A stretch of DNA of 45,609 bases from JANQRA01 sp035762545 (GTDB lineage: Bacteria > Actinomycetota > Acidimicrobiia > Spongiisociales > ZC4RG35). Shown piece by piece: positions 22,709 to 28,362 of the stretch. The notes under the pieces are model-generated. The model was not told the origin of the DNA and did no database searches. It saw nothing but the letters and a program-made list of their open reading frames with translations. Both the position numbers and the translations under genes were made by a program. How positions within the stretch are numbered: the stretch's first letter is position 1; the number at the start of each line of letters is the position of its first letter. The stretch lies in the NCBI GenBank assembly GCA_035762545.1, contig DASTOM010000043.1:1-45609 (forward strand). Direction: 5' to 3'.

Positions 22709-23554
22709 ATGACAGACACCTACGCAAACCCAGATTCCCTGGTGAGCACCGACTGGCTCGCCGCCCATCTCGACGACCCGAACCTGCGAATCATCGAGGT
22801 GGACGAAGACACCGAGGCCTATGGCCGTGACCACATCCCTGGCGCGATCGCCTGGGACTGGTCGAAGGATCTCCATCACCCCCTCCGCCGCGACTATCTG
22901 GATCGGGAGGGTTTCAGCGACCTCCTCTCTCGGGCCGGGGTCAGCGAAGACACCACCGTGATTCTCTACGGAGGGAACAACAACTGGTTCGCCGCATATG
23001 CCTACTGGCTGCTGAAGTTGCGCGGCTTCGACAAGGTGCGGCTCCTCGACGGCGGCCGTCTCAAGTGGAACCTGGAGGGCCGGGAGAAGACCTCTGAGGT
23101 TCCAGTCGTCGCCAAGACCGAGTTCCAGATCAGTGGGGAGGAGCGGCCCGCGATCCGGGCCTTCCGTGACGACGTGATCGCCGGGATCGGCAACGGCACG
23201 GAGTTCGTCGACGTCCGCTCACCCGAGGAGTTCTCCGGCGAGAAGCTGGCCCCCGATCATCTTCCCCAGGAACAGCCTTATGTCGGAGGCCATGTGCCCG
23301 GGGCGGCCAACATCCCGTGGTCGCGGGCGGCCAACGAGGACGGATCGTTCAAGAGCGCCGGAGAGTTGACCGAGTTGTACGGGTCGACCGGGGTCACCGA
23401 CGCCGACTCGATCGTGGCCTACTGCCGTATCGGTGAGAGGTCGTCACACACCTGGTTCGTCCTCCACGAGTTGCTCGGACATGACAACGTCGCCAACTAC
23501 GACGGCTCCTGGACCGAGTACGGATCGCTGGTGGGAGTTCCGATCGAGCGATGA
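22709..23554 (+). CDS. thiosulfate/3-mercaptopyruvate sulfurtransferase (two rhodanese domains)
   Basis: 281 aa, the usual tandem-rhodanese length. The N-terminal inactive domain (LVSTDWLAAHLDDPNLRIIEVD, HIPGAIAWDW, VILYGGNNNWFAAYAYW, LLDGGRLKW) is followed by the catalytic domain (FVDVRSPEEFSGE, GHVPGAANIPW) with the active-site loop CRIGERSSHTW. It transfers sulfane sulfur from thiosulfate or a related donor to cyanide or thiols; the loop looks closer to the thiosulfate type. AGAGGAG lies 8 nt before ATG 22709 and appears to be the target of the upstream attenuator. No sseC- or thiX-like gene follows, unlike the mycobacterial cysA2 locus. Confidence 0.93.
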   Translation: MTDTYANPDSLVSTDWLAAHLDDPNLRIIEVDEDTEAYGRDHIPGAIAWDWSKDLHHPLRRDYLDREGFSDLLSRAGVSEDTTVILYGGNNNWFAAYAYWLLKLRGFDKVRLLDGGRLKWNLEGREKTSEVPVVAKTEFQISGEERPAIRAFRDDVIAGIGNGTEFVDVRSPEEFSGEKLAPDHLPQEQPYVGGHVPGAANIPWSRAANEDGSFKSAGELTELYGSTGVTDADSIVAYCRIGERSSHTWFVLHELLGHDNVANYDGSWTEYGSLVGVPIER

Positions 23555-23579
23555 AGCACGAGTGGTCCAGGGGAACCTC

Positions 23580-26054
23580 TCAGAGGGTGGCGCCGAGGTA
23601 GTTGGCCAGCCGGAGGAGGTCGGCGAAGACACCGCCGGCCGTCACGGCTGGCCCGGCGCCTGGTCCCTGGACCACCAAAGGGTTCTCCGAGTAGCGATCG
23701 GATTGGAACGTCACGATGTTGTCGGTGAGCCGGATCCTGGCGAACGGATGATCTTCGTCGAACGACCGCAGGGCGACCTGGGTCCCCACCTCGGGGTCGA
23801 TGACTCCGACGAAGCGCAGCACCTTGCCGCCGGCCCGAGCGGCAGCAACCCGTTCCAACATCTCGTCGTCGTGATCGGCGAGACGATCGAGGAACTCGTC
23901 GACCGAGCCGTCCTCCAATCCTTGCGGGATGAGGCCCTCGATCTCCATGTCGTCGAGACTGGCGTCGAGGCCCATCTCCCGGGCAAGGATCACCACCTTG
24001 CGGGCGACGTCCATTCCTGAGAGGTCCTCGCGCGGGTCAGGCTCGGTGTAGCCCTTCGCTTTGGCGGCCCGGACGATCTCCGAGAACGGGACCGATCCGT
24101 CGAAGCTGTTGAAAAGATACGAGAGGGTCCCGGAGAACACTCCCTCGATACGTCTCACCACATCGCCGGTCTGGACCAAATCGCGCAGAGTCTGGATCAC
24201 GGGCAGGGCAGCACCGACCGTCGTCTCGTAGAAATAATGGGCATCGGCGCGGCGGGCGTTCTGCTGGAGCAGTCGGTAGTAGTCGAAGTCGGTGGTGTTG
24301 GCCTTCTTGTTCGGAGTGATGACGTGGATGCCGGCGCCAAGCCAGTCGGCATAGCGGGAAGCGACACCGTCACTGGCGGTGCAATCGATGATGGCGGCGT
24401 GCGGAACCGACTCGGTGTGGATGTAATCGGCAAGCAGGTCGAGGTCAGTGGAATGTGTTGCGGATCCCTCTTCGCCCAGTCGATCCCTCCAGTTGTCGAG
24501 GTCGATCTGGTTGTCGTCGAGGAGCATCGTCGTGCTCCCGGCGATGGCTCGCACCCGCAGGTCGACGCCGAACTCCTCACGCAGCCAGTCGAGACGACCC
24601 GCCATCTGATCGAGGAGCGTCCCACCGACGTGACCATGGCCGATGACACCGATCGAGAGGGTCTGGCGGGAGAGGTAGAAGCCGGAGTGGACCGCCCTCA
24701 AGGCACGGGTGGCGTCCGTGGAGTCGATGACCACCGAGATGTTGCGCTCGGAGGATCCCTGGGCGATCGCTTTCACGTTGACCCCGGCGCGGACCAGGGA
24801 TCCGAAGAGCCGGGCGGCGATACCAGGAGTCCCTGACATGCCGTCGCCCACTGCGGCGAGGATCGTGCAGTTCCCCGACACATCCACCGCCTGCAGAACC
24901 CCCTGCTGGCGCTCGGCAGCGAAGGCCCGCTCCACGGCCGCCGTGGCCTTTGCAATCTGACCGTCGGGGATGGCGAAGCAGATCGAGTGTTCCGAGCTCC
25001 CCTGGGAGATCATGACCACCGACACGCCGGCCTCCCGCAAGGATCCGAAGAGACGCTCGGAGATTCCGGGCACTCCGATCATCGCCGTCCCCTCGACGTT
25101 GATGAGCGCCATGTCGCTTATGGAGGCGAACCCTTTCACCGGAGTGTCGGTCGATGACTCCGGTGAGATGAGCGACCCGGGTGCGTAGGGGTTGAAGGTG
25201 TTGCGGATCCGCACCGGAATCGAGTCGCGAATCGCCGGTGTCATCGTCGCCGGGTGGATGACCTTCGCTCCGAAATAGGCCAGCTCCATCGCCTCGTCGT
25301 ACGACAGTCGCTCGAGGACCTCTGCCTGAGGCACCAGTCGGGGATCGGCGCTCATCACCCCGTCGACATCGGTCCAGATCACCAGCTCTTCGGCGTGGAG
25401 AAGTGAGGCGAAGATTGCTGCCGAGTAGTCACTCCCGTTCCGGCCGAGCGTGGTTGCTGCACCGGAGGAGTCGGAGGCGATGAACCCGGTGATGACGACG
25501 ACCTCCTCGTGGTGCTCGGCGAGCCATGCCCCGAGGTTGGCGCCGGTCCGGTCCCAGTCGACAGCTGGAGACGGCTCAGCCGGAGAGACGACCAGGATCT
25601 CACGGGCATCTAGCCAGACCGCATCGACGCCCTTCTGTATGAGATACGCCGCCAGGAGCCGCGCCGACCACACCTCGCCGAGCCCGGCAACGGCGCCCAC
25701 CGCGTTTTCCAGCGCGGTTCCCATCACCCTCGTCGCGCGAAGCACGTCGGCGATGTCGCCGAACTCCTTGTCAAGGCTCGCCACCAGCTCGCCGGAGTCG
25801 GACTCGCCCATCAGCTCGCGTGCCAGGGCCACCTGGCGCCCCTTCAGCTCGTCGGCCAGCTCCTCGAAGGTGCTGTCCCTGCGGCCGGCCCGCCCCACCA
25901 GTTCGATGAGACCGTCGGTCGTTCCGGCGGATGCCGACACCACGACCGCGCGCCTTCCGGTCCCGTGGGAGACGATGGCGCTGACCCCTCGATACGCGGC
26001 GGCATCAGCCAGGCTCGTGCCTCCGAATTTGTGAGTCGTCCAATGATCGGGCAT
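23580..26054 (-). CDS. thrA: bifunctional aspartokinase/homoserine dehydrogenase
   Basis: 824 aa. The N-terminal aspartokinase (THKFGGTSLADAAAY, TGFIASDSSGAATTLGRNGSDYSAA, DVDGVMSADPRLVP) is followed by tandem ACT domains (ALINVEGTAMIGVPGISERLF; CTILAAVGDGMSGTPGIAARLF), then homoserine dehydrogenase (GVIGHGHVGGTLLDQM, ITPNKKANT, YETTVGAALPVIQTLRDLVQTGD, GYTEPDPREDLSGMDVARK). It makes aspartyl phosphate and later homoserine for Thr/Met/Ile synthesis. The fused form is standard in gammaproteobacteria and plants, whereas actinobacteria usually keep lysC and hom apart. ATG 26054 matches the usual N-terminus. No thrB/thrC follows. I looked for a Thr/Ile-rich leader upstream and found none. Confidence 0.95.
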   Translation of the reverse strand: MPDHWTTHKFGGTSLADAAAYRGVSAIVSHGTGRRAVVVSASAGTTDGLIELVGRAGRRDSTFEELADELKGRQVALARELMGESDSGELVASLDKEFGDIADVLRATRVMGTALENAVGAVAGLGEVWSARLLAAYLIQKGVDAVWLDAREILVVSPAEPSPAVDWDRTGANLGAWLAEHHEEVVVITGFIASDSSGAATTLGRNGSDYSAAIFASLLHAEELVIWTDVDGVMSADPRLVPQAEVLERLSYDEAMELAYFGAKVIHPATMTPAIRDSIPVRIRNTFNPYAPGSLISPESSTDTPVKGFASISDMALINVEGTAMIGVPGISERLFGSLREAGVSVVMISQGSSEHSICFAIPDGQIAKATAAVERAFAAERQQGVLQAVDVSGNCTILAAVGDGMSGTPGIAARLFGSLVRAGVNVKAIAQGSSERNISVVIDSTDATRALRAVHSGFYLSRQTLSIGVIGHGHVGGTLLDQMAGRLDWLREEFGVDLRVRAIAGSTTMLLDDNQIDLDNWRDRLGEEGSATHSTDLDLLADYIHTESVPHAAIIDCTASDGVASRYADWLGAGIHVITPNKKANTTDFDYYRLLQQNARRADAHYFYETTVGAALPVIQTLRDLVQTGDVVRRIEGVFSGTLSYLFNSFDGSVPFSEIVRAAKAKGYTEPDPREDLSGMDVARKVVILAREMGLDASLDDMEIEGLIPQGLEDGSVDEFLDRLADHDDEMLERVAAARAGGKVLRFVGVIDPEVGTQVALRSFDEDHPFARIRLTDNIVTFQSDRYSENPLVVQGPGAGPAVTAGGVFADLLRLANYLGATL

Positions 26055-26118
26055 GGGTCCCCGCCGTCGCAATGTGAGACCGAGAAACTAGTGGCCGGCC
26101 CCTTGTGCGCAGAATCCG

Positions 26119-26814
26119 TTAGGACTTGAACTCGTGGCGACCGCGACGGAGACCAAGGCGGACATCCGTTTGGTGCTTGGAGACGTGAAGGCCTGCTGGT
26201 CCACCTACGCCGGTAGCGAACAACGCAAGAACGCCTGTCGCGACCAGGATCAGACCAGGAACGATCAAGAAGGTGCTCGGCCCGGTGAACGGCAACTCCT
26301 CAATCGCAGTGGGCTCCTCCGCCGCGGACGGCTGGATGGCGGCCTCGACTTCAGTGCCACCTACGCCCGGAGGCAGGGTGGTCGGTCCCGAAATCTCCTG
26401 AGCCTGATCGCTCACTTCGGGACTCGTAGACGACGTGGTCGAAGACGTAGTCGACGTGGTCGAAGAGGTAGACGACGTGGTCGAAGAGGTAGACGACGTG
26501 GTCGAAGACGTAGACGACGTGGTCGAAGAAGTGTCGGGGTTCGATTCGGCGCCGTCATGCACACACGGCCCCAGATAGTCGTTCTCGTGCCCTGCCTGGT
26601 TCGTGCCATGCTCATCGATGTGGTGGTAGGCAGCACTGGGGGGAAGCTCCAGCGTCATACCGTGATCGGTGCCCTCCAGGCCCGCTAAATGGCAAAGCTG
26701 GATCCTGACCGGGGGTGCGGCCAAAGCGGAGAGCGACAGACCTGAGGTGGCCAGCAAGACCCCGAAAGCCACGAGTCCAGCTCCCCGTCGCCTGGCAATG
26801 GTTGTGTAGGGCAT
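26119..26814 (-). CDS. LPxTG-type surface protein with Ser/Thr repeat linker
   Basis: 231 aa. A signal peptide (RRRGAGLVAFGVLLATSGLSLSALA) is followed by a Cys/His module (QLCHLAGLEGTDHGM ... YHHIDEHGTNQAGHENDYLGPC) of a kind seen in bacterial surface proteins. Next is a Ser/Thr linker of about 38 residues built from repeated TSSTTSS units, an acidic region, then LPFTG, a hydrophobic segment of about 25 residues and a basic tail. LPFTG fits the sortase signal LPxTG, but the tail after the membrane segment is about 28 residues instead of a few. No sortase gene is in the window. The family of the Cys/His module is not certain. An inverted repeat sits just before the start codon. Confidence 0.72.
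   Translation of the reverse strand: MPYTTIARRRGAGLVAFGVLLATSGLSLSALAAPPVRIQLCHLAGLEGTDHGMTLELPPSAAYHHIDEHGTNQAGHENDYLGPCVHDGAESNPDTSSTTSSTSSTTSSTSSTTSSTSSTTSTTSSTTSSTSPEVSDQAQEISGPTTLPPGVGGTEVEAAIQPSAAEEPTAIEELPFTGPSTFLIVPGLILVATGVLALFATGVGGPAGLHVSKHQTDVRLGLRRGRHEFKS
26429..26533. repeat. 21-bp tandem repeat, five copies
   Basis: Five consecutive 21-bp units of the form GACGACGTGGTCGAAGAGGTA with a few substitutions, in frame within the LPxTG-type gene. Each encodes seven Ser/Thr residues. Because the unit is a multiple of three, copy-number change would alter linker length without breaking the frame. Confidence 0.88.
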
Positions 26815-26819
26815 TCCCC

Positions 26820-26841
26820 TGACATCGGCGGCTCGATGTCA
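26820..26841. promoter_or_regulatory. inverted repeat before the surface-protein start
   Basis: TGACATCG - 6 bp - CGATGTCA, a perfect 8-bp inverted repeat ending 5 bp before ATG 26814 (minus strand), with AGGGG between. It could be a repressor operator or a 5' leader hairpin that limits ribosome access. The rest of 26815-26881 shows nothing else I can name. Confidence 0.45.
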
Positions 26842-26881
26842 GAATGAGATGATCAACCGCGCGATGTTCTTCAGGGACTAG

Positions 26882-27655
26882 TCACCTGGTAGCAGCGAGT
26901 CGGGCGAACCAATCGAGCACCTCCGGATCGTCGAGAATGCGAGTATGTCCGACGTCAGTCACCACCTTGAGCATGGTGCCAGGGCGGAGCGCGGCGAGCT
27001 CGGCGGAGCGACCGAAGGGAGCCTCGTCGTCAGCGGGGTCGTGAATGACGTACAACTCGGTGTCCGGGAACTGTTCGGGAAGGATCCCCGATACCTTGGG
27101 CCACATGGCGGGATCCCATGCCTCGAGCCGACGACGCAGACCGCGTCGCGACCAGGAGAACAATCCGAGCTTGTCGCCGAATCGGGACAGGGCGTCATTG
27201 ACGTCGAGAGCGGGGGCGAATAGAGCGATGGTGGGTGGCGCCTCCTCTTCGAACGCGAGACGCATAACCATCGACGCGAACGAGTGAGCTATCACGATGT
27301 CCGGCATTCCCAGCTCGGAGACCAGCTTTCTCACGGCTGCTGCGGCCTGCTTGATGTCGGTTGGGCCGCCCCCGGCATGTCCGGGTAACTCAGGGATCAC
27401 GACGCGATAGCCGACACCCGCGAGGGCAAGGGCAGGGGCGACCATCTGTGCGGGACGGCCACCCCACCCATGCAGGGCCAGCACGAGGGGTCCGGAGCCC
27501 AGCTCGATGCAGGCGATCTCGCCGACCCGGAAGGACTGGAGGCCGGCGAGGGTGTCCCGATCACGCGCCCGGGTCTTCTCACCGATCGGAGGCGGCGTCA
27601 GCCACGCCCGAAATGTGAGAGCCGGGACAGCGCGGATCGGGAACGGGACTTTCAA
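26882..27655 (-). CDS. alpha/beta hydrolase
   Basis: 257 aa. The fold is shown by PLVLALHGWGGRPAQM, ELPGHAGGG, the nucleophile elbow IAHSFASMV (Ala-His-Ser-Phe-Ala, so the small residues of G-x-S-x-G are Ala), Asp in VIHDPADDEAPFG and His in DVGHTRILDD. A leading segment (VPALTFRAWLTPPP) before the core resembles small hydrolases that follow HxlR-type regulators. Substrate unknown. Its ATG overlaps the stop of a 39-codon gene (ATGA), so the two are translationally coupled, and both face the HxlR regulator across a 105-bp region. Confidence 0.84.
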   Translation of the reverse strand: MKVPFPIRAVPALTFRAWLTPPPIGEKTRARDRDTLAGLQSFRVGEIACIELGSGPLVLALHGWGGRPAQMVAPALALAGVGYRVVIPELPGHAGGGPTDIKQAAAAVRKLVSELGMPDIVIAHSFASMVMRLAFEEEAPPTIALFAPALDVNDALSRFGDKLGLFSWSRRGLRRRLEAWDPAMWPKVSGILPEQFPDTELYVIHDPADDEAPFGRSAELAALRPGTMLKVVTDVGHTRILDDPEVLDWFARLAATR

Positions 27656-27771
27656 AGTCGGCCGTTGACGAGTTGGGTGAGGTCCATGGCGTCGATGGTG
27701 AAGACCGGGGCCGGGCGACCCAGGGCCTTTTTCATGGTGGTCTGACGGTGCCTTCTGACGAACTTGCTCAT
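27652..27771 (-). CDS. 39-aa small protein coupled to hydrolase
   Basis: Encodes MSKFVRRHRQTTMKKALGRP followed by APVFTIDAMDLTQLVNGRL. The N-terminal half is strongly basic, the C-terminal half neutral and amphipathic. AAAGGACC lies shortly before the ATG, and the stop overlaps the hydrolase start in ATGA, so translation is likely. It may be a short functional peptide, or a leader that couples ribosomes onto the hydrolase gene. The longer frame to 27978 crosses the divergent promoter and is not meaningful. No family recognised. Confidence 0.62.
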   Translation of the reverse strand: MSKFVRRHRQTTMKKALGRPAPVFTIDAMDLTQLVNGRL

Positions 27772-27817
27772 GTCGGTCCTTTCTCGAGCGTTCGTTGCGG
27801 TCCCAAAGTGAGTTTCA

Positions 27818-27854
27818 AGTTGCAACTTACCTCGGTCAATAGTGCATTGCAACT
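27818..27854. promoter_or_regulatory. candidate HxlR operator(s)
   Basis: AGTTGCAACT (27818-27827), a perfect 10-bp palindrome, and a second TTGCAACT at 27847-27854; the two TTGCAACT cores start 27 bp apart. They lie between the HxlR gene and the 39-aa gene. TTGACC on the minus strand (27839-27834) could be a -35 box for the 39-aa gene, placing the palindrome in the spacer. Confidence 0.5.
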
Positions 27855-27864
27855 CACAACTCAC

Positions 27865-27870
27865 TAGTGT
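27865..27870 (+). promoter_or_regulatory. candidate -10 box for the HxlR gene
   Basis: TAGTGT (TANNNT) ends 6 nt before GTG 27877, giving leaderless geometry, and overlaps the palindrome CACTAGTG. Confidence 0.38.
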
Positions 27871-27876
27871 GGAGTC

Positions 27877-28362
27877 GTGCCACGAACCTCCCTCTCCCAT
27901 CTCGAGTGCTCGGTCGCCAACTCCGCCGAGATCGTCAGCGACTCGTGGACGGTGCTGGTGTTGCGCGACGCCTTTCAAGGTATCCGCCGCTTCGACCAGT
28001 TCGTGGAGAGTCTCGGGATCGCCCGGAACACACTCGCCAGTCGACTCGAGCGTCTCGTCCGCGATGGCATGCTGAGGGCCGAGCCGTATCAGGACAACCC
28101 GGTCCGGTACGAATATCGCCTCACGGACAAGGGCAAGGATCTATTCGATGTGCTGATGACCCTCTGGGCCTACGGTGAGCGCTGGGAGCCTGCGGCCAAC
28201 CCGGACCGACAACGAGCCATTCACATCGACTGTGGTGAGGAAGCCAATGCGGTCGCCCACTGTGGAAACTGCGGAGAACGCATCACGCGGCGCAACATCA
28301 GGATCGAACCCCCGAACCAGGTGGCATCCAGGGCCGGGGCGACAGTCTCTTCAGACAGCTGA
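27877..28362 (+). CDS. HxlR-family transcriptional regulator
   Basis: 161 aa, GTG start. A typical HxlR winged helix: an N-terminal Cys (LECSVANSAEIVSDSWTVLVLRDAFQGIRRFDQFVESLGIARNTLASRLERLVRDGML) followed by the wing (YQDNPVRYEYRLTDKGKDL). A C-terminal extension has HIDCGEEANAVAHCGNCG, a possible metal- or redox-sensing Cys/His cluster. It is divergent from the 39-aa/hydrolase pair and probably represses it and itself through the TTGCAACT repeats. The effector is unknown. Its end overlaps the convergent cyclase gene by 12 nt. Confidence 0.9.
   Translation: MPRTSLSHLECSVANSAEIVSDSWTVLVLRDAFQGIRRFDQFVESLGIARNTLASRLERLVRDGMLRAEPYQDNPVRYEYRLTDKGKDLFDVLMTLWAYGERWEPAANPDRQRAIHIDCGEEANAVAHCGNCGERITRRNIRIEPPNQVASRAGATVSSDS

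Noticed and set aside
22507..22719. Minus-strand frame over the sulfurtransferase leader.
   Set aside because: It is antisense to the Cys leader and ribosome-binding site and has no recognisable protein features.
26055..26118. Thr/Ile-rich leader peptide or attenuator before thrA.
   Set aside because: No short frame rich in Thr or Ile codons and no terminator/antiterminator pair was found.
26429..26533. CRISPR-like or regulatory direct repeats.
   Set aside because: The units are contiguous without spacers, are multiples of 3 and encode a Ser/Thr linker in the correct frame.
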